Source: an uncultured Selenomonadaceae bacterium
GTDB taxonomy: Bacteria; Bacillota; Negativicutes; Selenomonadales; Selenomonadaceae
Assembly: GCA_905233965.1 (NCBI GenBank)
Contig: CAJOFG010000030.1
Location: 1-8,377 of the forward strand
Length of the DNA stretch: 8,377 nt
Direction: 5' to 3'
Part shown: in pieces, positions 1 to 7,199 of the stretch
Layout: every line of letters starts with the position of its first letter
Position numbering within the stretch: the stretch's first letter is position 1
Notes under the pieces: generated by a model
Seen by the model: only the letters and a program-made list of their open reading frames with translations
Told to the model about the DNA's origin: nothing
Database searches by the model: none
Program-made: the position numbers and the translations under genes

Positions 1-512
1 GTCAAATTGACGGCGTTCGACGCACCGACAAGCGCGAGGAAAATTAAAACGTAATACAAGAATCCGATTTCGATTTCACTTCCGGTTATCGGGATTCGCA
101 AAGTCGGCGGCAAACCCAAACTGTTAATCGCGATAAACATCGTGACGAGCGCGATAATGATTTGTCCCAAAAGTTTTTGCCGCGCCTTCAATCCCAAATT
201 TCTTTTCTTGACGACTTTAATATAATCGTCCGTGAAACCCAGCGCGAAATGTCCCAGCATGATGAACAGCGCGAGAAAAATTTCCGTAGTGAATTTTGCG
301 CCGTACAAAGTTCCGGCGACAACTCCGGCGATTAAAAAAATTCCTCCCATCGTCGGCGTTCCGCTTTTGACTTTGTGACTTGCGGGACCTTCCGTCCGGA
401 TACTCTGCCCGAATTTCAATTTGTGCAACAGCGGAATGAAAAACGGTGCGAGCAGTAAGACAACACCGCCCGCCAATGCCGCCGAAGTCAGAATCGTTAC
501 CATGTTTTCCAT
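1..512 (-). CDS. mraY: Phospho-N-acetylmuramoyl-pentapeptide-transferase, N-terminal half (runs off left edge)
   Basis: MraY is the integral membrane enzyme that transfers phospho-MurNAc-pentapeptide from UDP to undecaprenyl phosphate, making lipid I on the inner face of the membrane. Only the first 170 codons are here, about half of the usual ~320-360 residues. Seen in the translation: a hydrophobic N-terminal segment (about residues 5-29), the GTPTMGG motif at 51-57, the catalytic-type Asp pair D95-D96 in TDDYIKVVKKRN, then GLKARQK, and finally the ASNAVNLT segment that ends at the window edge (in the family, Asp-Gly-Leu-Asp follows). The ATG at 512 is preceded by AAGAGG at a normal distance, 13 bases after the hemB stop, so it is probably cotranscribed with hemB. 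The odd point is the neighbour: mraY usually sits between murF and murD in the division/cell-wall cluster, not behind hemB. The reading frame is open to the edge. Confidence 0.96.
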   Translation of the reverse strand, partial: MENMVTILTSAALAGGVVLLLAPFFIPLLHKLKFGQSIRTEGPASHKVKSGTPTMGGIFLIAGVVAGTLYGAKFTTEIFLALFIMLGHFALGFTDDYIKVVKKRNLGLKARQKLLGQIIIALVTMFIAINSLGLPPTLRIPITGSEIEIGFLYYVLIFLALVGASNAVNL

Positions 513-525
513 AAGTCAAACCTCT

Positions 526-1500
526 TCATTCGTTCAAATAATTCGCCGCATCGATCGCGTGATAAGTTATGATTATATCCGCGCCGGCTCTCTTCATCGA
601 CAACAAACTTTCCAAAATAATTCTCTTTTCGTCAATATAACCGAGTTTCCCCGCCGCCTTGACCATCGCATATTCGCCGCTCACGTTGTAGACCGCAACC
701 GGACGATTTATTTTTTGCCGGACTTGCGAAACGATATCGAGGTAAGCCAGAGCCGGTTTAATCATGATGATGTCCGCGCCTTCCGCCAAATCGAGTTCGA
801 CTTCTTTCAAAGCTTCGCGGGCATTTGCCGGATCCATTTGATATTGTTTCCTGTCCCCGAATTGCGGCGCACTGTTCGCGGCATCCCGGAAAGGACCGTA
901 AAAGCCGGACGCATATTTGACGGCGTAACTCATGATTGAAACGCCGGAAAAATTTTTTTCGTCCAGCGCGTCACGAATCGCCGCAACTCTCCCGTCCATC
1001 ATATCGGAAGGAGCGATTATATCCGCGCCCGCCTCAGCTTGACTTACGGCAACTTTTTGCAAGAGTTTCAAAGTTTCGTCATTATCGACGTAATGCCCGG
1101 AAAGTTTTCCGCAATGCCCGTGCGTTGTGTACTGACAAAGGCAAACGTCGCCGACGATAACGAGTTCCGGCACGGCTTTTTTTATCGCGGTCATCGCGCG
1201 CTGAACCGGGCTGTTCATGTCCCAAGCACTTGAGCCGATTTCATCTTTGTATTCCGGCAGACCGAAAATTTCAATCGCCGGGATTCCGAGCGCGGAAATT
1301 TTTTTCGCAACCTCAACCGCGTTATCGACGGAGTAGCGGAAACAATCCGGCATGGTCGGAATATCTTCTTTGACGTTTTCGCCCGGTACCACGAAAATCG
1401 GGTAAACAAAATCTTTCACGCTCAAATTTGTTTCGCGAACCATTGCGCGAATGTTTTCCGAAATTCTCAATCTTCTGGGGCGAAATTTTTTATCGAACAT
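526..1500 (-). CDS. hemB: Porphobilinogen synthase (delta-aminolevulinic acid dehydratase)
   Basis: This cytoplasmic enzyme condenses two 5-aminolevulinate molecules into porphobilinogen, the first shared pyrrole of haem, sirohaem and corrinoid synthesis. The 324 residues match the full family length. Visible motifs: the cysteine-type zinc site [13 protein letters not shown] (C120, C122, C130); the first active-site lysine K195 in [17 protein letters not shown]; and the Schiff-base lysine K248 in [13 protein letters not shown], the family signature. The three cysteines indicate a zinc-dependent rather than a magnesium-only enzyme. The ATG at 1500 has a strong GGAGGA ribosome binding site about 10 bases upstream. 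A 145-base spacer separates it from the upstream oxidoreductase gene, so it may have its own promoter, but I could not settle on one. mraY follows after 13 bases. No other hem genes are in view. Confidence 0.98.
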   Translation of the reverse strand: MFDKKFRPRRLRISENIRAMVRETNLSVKDFVYPIFVVPGENVKEDIPTMPDCFRYSVDNAVEVAKKISALGIPAIEIFGLPEYKDEIGSSAWDMNSPVQRAMTAIKKAVPELVIVGDVCLCQYTTHGHCGKLSGHYVDNDETLKLLQKVAVSQAEAGADIIAPSDMMDGRVAAIRDALDEKNFSGVSIMSYAVKYASGFYGPFRDAANSAPQFGDRKQYQMDPANAREALKEVELDLAEGADIIMIKPALAYLDIVSQVRQKINRPVAVYNVSGEYAMVKAAGKLGYIDEKRIILESLLSMKRAGADIIITYHAIDAANYLNE

Positions 1501-1645
1501 TTATTTTTTTCCTCCTCGTTTCGGGACGTGTCTTTACAATTTTTTTCGCGCCGCCGATATAATTTTCCTGCAAAAAAATTGACGCGGAATTTTTTCTTCC
1601 GTACAAAAAAATTCTGCGCCGCACCGATATATTTTTTTTGAAAAA
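1501..1645. other. Spacer between the GltD-like gene and hemB, with an imperfect direct repeat
   Basis: This is the longest gap inside the minus-strand gene set. It is very rich in A/T tracts. A GC-rich word followed by GATAT and a T-run occurs twice (around 1548-1566 and 1616-1637), in the form GCGCCG(C/CA)CGATAT. A short stem GGAA/TTCC with a T-rich loop lies at about 1587-1600. On the minus strand a run of seven U follows the weak TGC/GCA stem at about 1615-1623, too short to call a terminator. The only firm element is the hemB ribosome binding site at 1511-1516. A hemB promoter or leader element is plausible but not demonstrated. Confidence 0.4.
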
Positions 1646-2869
1646 TTATTTGCTCATCAGATATTCGTCAATCGCTTTTGCTACTCTCTGTGAGTAAGTG
1701 ACGGCAAGCACGACATTTTTTGCACCGGCAACAACGTCACCGCCGGAGAAAACTCCTTCGCGTGTCGTGCGTCCGTCCTCGTCAACGACCAAAAGTCCGC
1801 TGTCGGTAACCTGCAAGTCGTGCGTCGTGCTGACAATCCGGTCTTTCGGACCCTGACTGATTGCAATAATCGTGCTGTCGGCGGGCATTAAAACCGGTTC
1901 CTCTTCGCGAATCAAATTTCCTTCCTCGTCGTAAATTCGCGGAGTCAAAACGGGTCCTTGCTCCGTAAATTCTTTTATCGCCATTCCCTGTTGAATGTCG
2001 ATACCGTCAACCGCCGCATAATCCAACTCGCGCTGACTTGCCGCAATTCTTTGACGACGTGCGTAAAGCGTGACGTTCGGGCTGCCCATTCTCACGACGG
2101 TTCGCGCAACGTCGATTGCGGAATTTCCCGCGCCGATAATCGCAACGTTATCGCCCAATTCGTAAGCTTCCGGATTTCTCAAATAATCTATCGCGTAATG
2201 AACATTTCCCAGCGACTCTCCTTTGCAACCGGTACTGCGCGGTCGCCAAACGCCGGTGCCGATAAATACGGCGTCGTAACCGTCTTTAAAAAGATCGTCC
2301 AGATGAATCGTACCGCCTATCGCCGTGTTCGGGCGAAAATGTATTCCCATTTCGCGAAGTTTGGCTTGGTAACGGTCGATAATTTTTCGCGGCAAACGGA
2401 AAGCCGGAATACCGTAGCGCATCATTCCGCCTATTTTGTCCATACGTTCAAAAATTGTAATTCGGTGACCGCAGGCGGCAAGTTTCACGGCGATTGTAAT
2501 TCCCGCCGGACCGGAACCGATTATCGCAACTTTTTTTCCGGTGTCCGGTTTCCGTTCGATAATCGCTCTGTCGAAGTAAGAATCGGAAATGTAATGTTCG
2601 ATGTTCGGAATTTGAATTGCCGCGCCTTCCTTGCGCTTGCCCTGTATGCAATTTCCTTCGCACTGATTTTCATGATCGCAGACGAGGGAGCAGACGATTG
2701 ACAGCGGATTATTTTCAAAAAGCATTTTGCCCGCCTCTTGAGTTTTTCCGTCAAGGAACAGGCGAATCATTTCCGGCACATTCGTTTTAATCGGGCAGCC
2801 CTTCAGTTGGCAAAGGGGCTTTTTGCATTGAAGACAGCGTCTTGCCTCATTGATAACGTGTACAGCCAT
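1646..2869 (-). CDS. Glutamate synthase small-subunit-like Fe-S/FAD/NAD(P) oxidoreductase (GltD/NfnB superfamily)
   Basis: The family transfers electrons between NAD(P)H, FAD and [4Fe-4S] clusters, usually feeding a partner such as the glutamate synthase large subunit. In order: an N-terminal double cluster domain with C12, C15, C20, C25 (CLQCKKPLCQLKGCP) and C60, C64, C70, C74; an FAD-binding GSGPAG at 118-123; a second dinucleotide fold with GAGNSAIDVAR at 246-256, followed by R271-R272, an NADPH-like arginine pair; and a C-terminal FAD contact, GGDVVAGAKNVV, at 376-387. At 407 residues it is somewhat shorter than the usual ~450-480, but all the motifs are present. The ATG at 2869 has GGGAG nine bases upstream, 25 bases after mnmA. 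No large subunit (gltB) or NfnA partner is adjacent, so the true electron acceptor is unknown; a free-standing GltA-type glutamate synthase or another NADPH dehydrogenase is possible. Confidence 0.88.
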   Translation of the reverse strand: MAVHVINEARRCLQCKKPLCQLKGCPIKTNVPEMIRLFLDGKTQEAGKMLFENNPLSIVCSLVCDHENQCEGNCIQGKRKEGAAIQIPNIEHYISDSYFDRAIIERKPDTGKKVAIIGSGPAGITIAVKLAACGHRITIFERMDKIGGMMRYGIPAFRLPRKIIDRYQAKLREMGIHFRPNTAIGGTIHLDDLFKDGYDAVFIGTGVWRPRSTGCKGESLGNVHYAIDYLRNPEAYELGDNVAIIGAGNSAIDVARTVVRMGSPNVTLYARRQRIAASQRELDYAAVDGIDIQQGMAIKEFTEQGPVLTPRIYDEEGNLIREEEPVLMPADSTIIAISQGPKDRIVSTTHDLQVTDSGLLVVDEDGRTTREGVFSGGDVVAGAKNVVLAVTYSQRVAKAIDEYLMSK

Positions 2870-2894
2870 TTAAAGCATCTCCCTTTTTTTCACA

Positions 2895-3935
2895 TCACAT
2901 TATGATTCCTCCGCCGATAACCTCATCGCCGTCATAAAGAACGACGGACTGTCCGGCGGTAATTGCTCTTTGAGGTTCAAAAAATTTTACGCGAATATTT
3001 TTTCCTTCCGGCTTGACGGAACATTCGTTGACGCGGACACCGTAGCGAATTTTCGCGAAAATTTTTTCCGGAAAAATTTCGTCCTCATGTATCTTGTGAA
3101 AATCTTCGGCAACGAGTTCGTCTGAAAAAAGTTCGTCGGACTTCCCGACAATGACGCGACGATTTTTAACGTCGGAGCGAAGAACATACAAAGGTTGCGG
3201 CGCGGCAATTCCCAAACCTTTCCGCTGACCGATTGTGTAATTCGCCGTTCCGTTGTGGTGACCCAAAATTTTTCCGTCCGCGTCGGTAATTTCTCCCGGT
3301 TGAAGTGCGCCGGAATTTTTATCACGCACCGACAAAAATTTTTTGTAATCGTCGTCCGGGACGAAACAAATTTCCTGACTGTCCGGTTTCTTCGCGACAG
3401 GCAAATTTAATTCTTCGGCACGGGCGCGAATTTCATCTTTCGACATTTCGCCGAGCGGCAAAATTATTCGTGAAAGTTTTTCCTCCGTCAAATTGTAAAG
3501 CACATACGACTGATCTTTTTTTAAATCGGTTGCCTTTTTCAACCGGTGCTTTCCGTTTTCAAACGTGACGCGGGCATAATGACCGGTTGCCAAAAAATCC
3601 GCGCCGAGTTCTCCGGCGAAGTCGAAAAGTTTTCCGAATTTGATTTTCTTGTTGCACCGGACGCATGGATTGGGAGTCCTGCCGCGCAAATATTCCGCAA
3701 CGAAATAATCTTCGACTTCCGCGCGAAAAATTTTTGTAAAGTCGGCAACGTAATGATTTATTCCGAGAATGTCGCAAACTTTTTTCGCGTCGGAAATTGC
3801 GCCGGACTCTTCGTCTTGAAGTTTCATAGTCACGCCGACGACCTCAAAGCCTTTGCAAAGTAAAAGCGCGGCGGCAACAGAACTGTCAACACCGCCGCTC
3901 ATGGCAACCGCAACTTTTTTTTTCATCTTTATCAT
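2895..3935 (-). CDS. mnmA: tRNA-specific 2-thiouridylase MnmA
   Basis: MnmA adenylates U34 of Lys, Glu and Gln tRNAs and inserts sulfur relayed from a cysteine desulfurase, giving the 2-thio part of mnm5s2U. Seen here: the ATP-binding PP-loop SGGVDSS at 13-19; the catalytic cysteine C91 in [13 protein letters not shown]; a tRNA/adenylate region with ATGHYARV at 116-123; the second, persulfide-carrying cysteine C190 in [13 protein letters not shown]; and the C-terminal beta-barrel region with IGQRKGLGI. The length of 346 is normal. The ATG at 3935 overlaps the stop of the preceding chemotaxis-type gene (ATGA), which suggests translational coupling. A second in-frame ATG at 3926 gives [12 protein letters not shown] and is an equally good start. 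Nine consecutive A follow that second ATG. No clear ribosome binding site of its own is visible, consistent with coupling. Confidence 0.97.
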   Translation of the reverse strand: MIKMKKKVAVAMSGGVDSSVAAALLLCKGFEVVGVTMKLQDEESGAISDAKKVCDILGINHYVADFTKIFRAEVEDYFVAEYLRGRTPNPCVRCNKKIKFGKLFDFAGELGADFLATGHYARVTFENGKHRLKKATDLKKDQSYVLYNLTEEKLSRIILPLGEMSKDEIRARAEELNLPVAKKPDSQEICFVPDDDYKKFLSVRDKNSGALQPGEITDADGKILGHHNGTANYTIGQRKGLGIAAPQPLYVLRSDVKNRRVIVGKSDELFSDELVAEDFHKIHEDEIFPEKIFAKIRYGVRVNECSVKPEGKNIRVKFFEPQRAITAGQSVVLYDGDEVIGGGIIM

Positions 3936-4462
3936 TTCAAAGTTTCGATATATTTTTTCAAAGAGTCTGCCGCCGTTTTTGCGCGGGAAAGGTTCGCGGT
4001 AATTTCTGCGGTCGATGCCTCCTGCTCCTCGCTTATCGCTCCGGTGTGTTCGATTGTCTTGGAAATTTCTTCGACGGCATCATTCATTTCGTTCAAAGTC
4101 AGCTGAATTTTTTCGGTTGCTTCGCGGGACTGTTCGGCAAGCTTGCGGACTTCTTCCGCGACGACGGCAAAACCGCGTCCCTGTTCGCCGGCACGCGCCG
4201 CCTCAATCGCCGCGTTAAGACCGAGCAAATTTGTTTGCCCGGCAATGTTCGTTATGAAGTCGATGACGCGAACGGTATCGGAATTTTTTTCCTGCAGAAT
4301 TTTTGCCTGCTTTACGGATTCGTTTCCGGCGGCGGCAAGTGCGCTTGCACTTTTCGCGACGTGCTCAACCGTTTCGTAAACGACGTTTATTGCCCGGACA
4401 ATTTCATCCACCGCTTTTTTGAGTTCCTGATAAGCCTGTCTGTCATGATTTATGTCGGCCAT
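3932..4462 (-). CDS. Small soluble methyl-accepting-type signalling protein (chemoreceptor cytoplasmic hairpin only)
   Basis: In chemoreceptors this domain is a long antiparallel coiled-coil hairpin whose tip binds CheA and CheW. Nearly the whole 176-residue protein is that hairpin: an N-terminal helix to about residue 70, the highly conserved tip at 67-112 ([20 protein letters not shown], then [22 protein letters not shown]), and a returning helix that includes ISEEQEAS at 143-150, which resembles a methylation site. There is no transmembrane segment, HAMP or recognisable sensor domain, and no C-terminal CheR-tethering pentapeptide. Full receptors usually exceed 500 residues. The ATG at 4462 has GGGAG nine bases upstream, so it is a real start and not the remnant of an obvious upstream domain. 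It overlaps mnmA by four bases. It may act as a cytosolic cluster component or take its input from another protein; that is inference. Confidence 0.88.
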   Translation of the reverse strand: MADINHDRQAYQELKKAVDEIVRAINVVYETVEHVAKSASALAAAGNESVKQAKILQEKNSDTVRVIDFITNIAGQTNLLGLNAAIEAARAGEQGRGFAVVAEEVRKLAEQSREATEKIQLTLNEMNDAVEEISKTIEHTGAISEEQEASTAEITANLSRAKTAADSLKKYIETLK

Positions 4463-4571
4463 AAAAATTCACTCCCAAATTTTTTTACTCATACAAATTT
4501 CGCTTACGACAAATTTTTTCCTGCCTGTTCCAAAATTTTCATCTGCGTACGTTCGTTTTTACCGACACGCT

Positions 4572-5039
4572 TTAAAATTTTTGTTTGTCACGAATTGCGC
4601 GTTCGATGTCGCGCTTGGCTGTTTTCTCGGCAAGGGCTGCGCGTTTGTCGTAATTGTGTTTGCCGGACGCGAGAGCCAATTCCATTTTTGCGCGACCTTT
4701 TTTGAAATAAATTTTCAGCGGAATGAGTGTGAAACCTTTTTCGCGTGTCTTGCCGAAAAGTTTCAAAATTTCTTTTTTGTGCATTAAAAGCCGGCGGCGA
4801 CGCAAAGGATCATGGTTAAAAATATTTCCCTGCTCGTACGGGCTGATGTGAAGATGTTCGACAAAAATTTCTCCGTTTTTTATTTCGGCGTAACTGTCGC
4901 GCAAATTCGCTTTCCCGGCGCGCAAACTTTTTACTTCCGTCCCTTTGAGTTCGATACCCGCTTCGTAAGTTTCGTGAATAAAATAATCGTGCCTTGCCTT
5001 TCGATTTTCGCAGGCAATTTTTATTGAATCGTTTTTCAT
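4572..5039 (-). CDS. smpB: SsrA-binding protein SmpB
   Basis: SmpB binds tmRNA (SsrA) and carries it into ribosomes stalled on broken messages, so that the nascent peptide is tagged for degradation. The 155 residues match the family length. The hallmark stretch [37 protein letters not shown] spans about 15-51; SPYEQGN at 66-72 and GKHNYDKR at 126-133 follow. The basic C-terminal tail ([13 protein letters not shown]) is the part that reaches into the ribosomal decoding centre and A site. The ATG at 5039 has AAGGA seven bases upstream, inside the 10-base gap after the cyclase gene, so the two are probably cotranscribed. I see no ssrA gene in the window, although it often lies nearby. The 109 bases downstream hold no clear hairpin. 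Confidence 0.97.
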   Translation of the reverse strand: MKNDSIKIACENRKARHDYFIHETYEAGIELKGTEVKSLRAGKANLRDSYAEIKNGEIFVEHLHISPYEQGNIFNHDPLRRRRLLMHKKEILKLFGKTREKGFTLIPLKIYFKKGRAKMELALASGKHNYDKRAALAEKTAKRDIERAIRDKQKF

Positions 5040-5049
5040 TTTTAATCCT

Positions 5050-6927
5050 TCAGAAAGATGATTGAATTATCAAAGCCAAATGTCTGTCGCCTTCGTCCTC
5101 CCAGTGAATGTTGTATGCACGTGCGGAAGTTTCCGCGCCCCAGTTATCCAAAACCACGTCGATATATTCGCTCCCGCCGCGCGACAATTTGAACAGCGGA
5201 CAACCTTCGCAAGGCTCGTCCGATTCGTGAAATCTTTTGTAACAAGTTTGCGCCGTCGATGAAGTCGTCAAAGTTTGCCGAATGGTTGAGTTGAAAAAAA
5301 TCGGCTCGAAAGTATCTTTATCGACGACGTAAATAAATTCTTGCATATGATCCAAAATATTTTGGAGGTGCCGGCTCATTCGTTCGGAAATGCTGTCGGT
5401 CTTTTTGTCCATCAAAATATTTCCGAGCAGGACGGAAAAAATACTTATCTTGGTCAATTCCTCTTTCGTAAATTTCCGGGACGCTTGCGAACTTTCAAAA
5501 CCGATGCTCCCGACGACTTCATGCCCGTGTGCAATTTGCGCGTGCACGAACGAACCGATATTGAGAGTTTGAAAAACTTCCGCATCTTCCGGATAAGCTT
5601 GAAAAGTATTTTCGCAGACGGAAAGAACCCCGTAAGGCGAAGGGTGATAGCCGGCGGCAATTATCGAACAGCGACGGTCGATGAGGAAAGGAAATTTATT
5701 TACGTTTTCCTCCGACGCTATCGAAATGCCTTTCGGACTCAGCCACTCGTAACGATTGACATATTGGTTTGAGCTTTTGTTGAAAGAGTCCACGCAAACC
5801 CGGTCAAGATTGAACTGCTTGCCGAACATTCCCAGACAAACCGAAATCGTCACGTCCGGATTCTGCGTTTCGTAAAGCATATTCAAAATAAATTCCAGCA
5901 TATTGTCCTGAAAAGCTTTTTGTCGAATGTCTTCCGCGTGTTTCGGATCGCGCGCCGAGTCGATGAAAAGAGTACGCCCTATCAAACTTGAACGGTAGAA
6001 AGAATATTGATTTTTTCCCCGCGACTTTGATTCGTATAAAGCTCTGTCGGCTTTTTTGAAAAGCTCCAGATAAGTTGTGCCGTGCTCCGGGTAAAGAGAA
6101 ATTCCGATACTGACGGAGAAAGGCAATTTGATATTGTTGCTCTCGTAAGATCGGTTCAAATTTTTCAGCAACTCTTCGCAACGCTTTTCCAAAACGTCCA
6201 GCGAAGGCATTTCCAAAAAGAGTACGACAAATTCATCGCCGCCTATACGCCCGACAATATCTTTTTGCCGGAAAACCGTTCGCAATGCCATTCCGATGTC
6301 GGTTAAAACTCCGTCGCCGAAAAGATGCCCGAATGAATCATTAATCGCTTTAAAACCGTCAGCGTCAACTATAACCAAAGCCGGCGGCAAATCTGACGGG
6401 GAGAGCGAATCAAGGTATTCGTCGATATGTCTTTGCGTCGCGTTCTTGTTTAAAAATCCGGTCAGCACGTCATGTTCGGCGGAATGTTGCAGTTCCATTT
6501 GCCAAAGTTGTTTTACGTTTATATTGCAAATGCACCCGAACGCGATAACCGGTCCGTTTTCGTCGAAGTAGAGGAGCAAACGAAATTCAGCCCACAAATA
6601 ACTTAGTTCATCTTTTGCGAGCAGACGAATTTTTTCGCTGAAAAATTTGTAGTCGTTCGTCGTTCCCTGCAACCAAAACATTTCGTCGAAGAAACTTTCA
6701 AACTTTCCGCGATCCTCTTCATGAATTACGTCGCCGCCGAAAAAAACCGACGAGGCCGGAGAAGCTTTCTGCGGCAATTTGTAATCGGAATGATCCACGG
6801 AAGTAACAAATTCCAAAGTGTCCGTTCCGATAGTCCACTTGAAATAAATTATACTTTCAATGTCGTTTAACGTTCGATAAATTTCCGTGTCGAATTCTGT
6901 AGGGATTTTGAAATCGGAATCTGCCAT
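5050..6927 (-). CDS. PAS-GGDEF-GAF-PAS protein, predicted diguanylate cyclase
   Basis: GGDEF domains join two GTP into the second messenger c-di-GMP. Numbered from the ATG at 6927 (625 residues): a PAS-like sensor at about 20-140; the GGDEF domain at about 148-313 with [25 protein letters not shown], an intact GRIGGDEF (GGDEF at 229-233), [11 protein letters not shown] and [17 protein letters not shown]; a GAF-like region at about 330-508; and a C-terminal PAS at about 515-625 containing C562, C573 and C576 (CY...EPCEGCP). R220-x-x-D223 sits at the position of the product-inhibition I-site. No membrane segments are seen, so it is likely cytosolic. A TTG at 6942 would add five residues and has a weak GGCGG in front; the ATG has no close Shine-Dalgarno, but see the leader hairpin. 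It is first in the minus-strand gene set, 10 bases before smpB. The signals sensed are unknown. Confidence 0.92.
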   Translation of the reverse strand: MADSDFKIPTEFDTEIYRTLNDIESIIYFKWTIGTDTLEFVTSVDHSDYKLPQKASPASSVFFGGDVIHEEDRGKFESFFDEMFWLQGTTNDYKFFSEKIRLLAKDELSYLWAEFRLLLYFDENGPVIAFGCICNINVKQLWQMELQHSAEHDVLTGFLNKNATQRHIDEYLDSLSPSDLPPALVIVDADGFKAINDSFGHLFGDGVLTDIGMALRTVFRQKDIVGRIGGDEFVVLFLEMPSLDVLEKRCEELLKNLNRSYESNNIKLPFSVSIGISLYPEHGTTYLELFKKADRALYESKSRGKNQYSFYRSSLIGRTLFIDSARDPKHAEDIRQKAFQDNMLEFILNMLYETQNPDVTISVCLGMFGKQFNLDRVCVDSFNKSSNQYVNRYEWLSPKGISIASEENVNKFPFLIDRRCSIIAAGYHPSPYGVLSVCENTFQAYPEDAEVFQTLNIGSFVHAQIAHGHEVVGSIGFESSQASRKFTKEELTKISIFSVLLGNILMDKKTDSISERMSRHLQNILDHMQEFIYVVDKDTFEPIFFNSTIRQTLTTSSTAQTCYKRFHESDEPCEGCPLFKLSRGGSEYIDVVLDNWGAETSARAYNIHWEDEGDRHLALIIQSSF

Positions 6928-6933
6928 ATAAAA

Positions 6934-6971
6934 GTGCGGCAAAAAGATATTTCCGCCGCAGACACCTCCCC
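6934..6971 (-). promoter_or_regulatory. Structured leader: strong ribosome binding site followed by a hairpin before the cyclase start
   Basis: On the minus strand a strong GGGGAGGTG lies at about 6972-6964, too far from either start (22 bases to TTG 6942, 37 to ATG 6927). Between it and the ATG, TGCGGC (6960-6955) and GCCGCA (6940-6935) form a perfect six-pair GC-rich stem with a 14-base loop. If folded, the hairpin brings the ribosome binding site to about 11 bases from the ATG at 6927 and buries the TTG. That is an inference from geometry. Confidence 0.45.
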
Positions 6972-6988
6972 GCGTAAAAATTTAAATT

Positions 6989-7017
6989 ATTTTACCGGAA
7001 AAATTCGACGGTGCAAA
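6989..7017 (-). promoter_or_regulatory. Sigma-A-like promoter for the minus-strand gene set
   Basis: Reading the minus strand, TTTGCA (7017-7012) and TAAAAT (6994-6989) are separated by exactly 17 bases, close to the TTGACA/TATAAT consensus. Transcription would begin near 6982, just upstream of the strong GGGGAGG. It is the only good promoter found ahead of the cyclase gene and probably serves smpB and genes beyond. Confidence 0.55.
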
Positions 7018-7022
7018 GAGAA

Positions 7023-7048
7023 AATTTCCGATTGACATATCGGAAATT
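7023..7048. promoter_or_regulatory. Perfect 10-bp inverted repeat in the divergent promoter region (candidate operator)
   Basis: AATTTCCGAT (7023-7032) and its exact complement ATCGGAAATT (7039-7048) flank the six bases TGACAT. The repeat overlaps the plus-strand -35-like TTGACA (7032-7037) and ends just upstream of the minus-strand -35. This is the layout of an operator that could repress the plus-strand gene and influence the minus-strand promoter. The binding protein is unknown. Confidence 0.55.
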
Positions 7049-7061
7049 CGAGAAATTTAAT
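7032..7061 (+). promoter_or_regulatory. Plus-strand sigma-A-like promoter of the interrupted gene
   Basis: A perfect TTGACA at 7032-7037 is followed after 18 bases by TTTAAT at 7056-7061. The -10 is imperfect. A ribosome binding site and an ATG follow at the right distance, which supports a real promoter. The -35 lies within the inverted repeat, so the gene was probably regulated. Confidence 0.45.
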
Positions 7062-7084
7062 TTCAAAGGAACGAGGTTGATTTC

Positions 7085-7093
7085 ATGCATTAC
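7085..7093 (+). pseudogene. First three codons of an unidentified gene, interrupted by the insertion sequence
   Basis: GAGG at 7073-7076 lies eight bases before an ATG at 7085, downstream of the TTGACA promoter, so a plus-strand gene starts here. It reads Met-His-Tyr; the last four bases, TTAC (7090-7093), are the predicted IS target. Past that point the frame runs into the insertion-sequence left end and stops at 7133-7135 after 16 codons. The rest of the gene should resume beyond the right end of the element, outside the window. Its product cannot be named; its position beside a palindrome would fit an autoregulated regulator, but that is speculation. If the insertion is old, this may be only a relic. 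Confidence 0.45.
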
Positions 7094-7106
7094 CGAAATG
7101 CGGCGA

Positions 7107-7131
7107 AAAGCCCCCGACTTCAGACGTGGGG
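7107..7131 (+). repeat. Left-end terminal hairpin with AAAG guide foot
   Basis: AAAG (7107-7110) precedes the arms CCCC-CG and CG-T-GGGG. The inner bases continue the stem as CT/AG with an A-A mismatch and a TC loop. One T in the 3' arm is unpaired, as in the IS608-type ends bound by TnpA. Thirteen bases separate it from the TTAC flank. An alternative pairing, GACTT (7116-7120) with AAGTC (7136-7140), is also possible. Confidence 0.75.
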
Positions 7132-7149
7132 ATGAAAGTCGCTTTTTTC

Positions 7150-7178
7150 TTGCCAGGTAAAACTTCAGCTGTTAAAAT
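7150..7178 (+). promoter_or_regulatory. tnpB promoter within the left end
   Basis: TTGCCA (7150-7155) and TAAAAT (7173-7178) are exactly 17 bases apart and start transcription near 7185. GGGAGG follows at 7186-7191, eight bases before the tnpB ATG at 7200. The element thus appears to carry its own expression signals. Confidence 0.55.
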
Positions 7179-7199
7179 AAAATCCGGGAGGTGAATACA

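Noticed and set aside
217..519. 100-codon minus-strand frame at the left edge
   Set aside because: It is out of frame with mraY, which is unambiguous in the neighbouring frame from 512 (GTPTMGG, TDDYIK, ASNAVNLT).
1610..1645. Rho-independent terminator after the GltD-like gene
   Set aside because: There is a run of U, but the preceding stem is only three base pairs.
1958..2701. 247-codon plus-strand open frame
   Set aside because: It lies wholly opposite the GltD-like gene, whose motifs are intact; the predicted protein has no recognisable domain and no ribosome binding site.
4463..4571. Possible terminator, promoter or small peptide between smpB and the chemoreceptor-type gene
   Set aside because: Only A/T tracts, no stable stem, no acceptable -35/-10 pair, and the 12-codon frame here has no ribosome binding site.
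4046..4705. 219-codon plus-strand open frame across the chemoreceptor-type gene and smpB
   Set aside because: It is antisense to two well-recognised genes and has biased, low-complexity composition; a shadow frame.
7087..7102. GCATT/AATGC hairpin at the left boundary of the element
   Set aside because: It straddles the predicted TTAC junction and can be explained by chance joining of flank and element; not a separate element.
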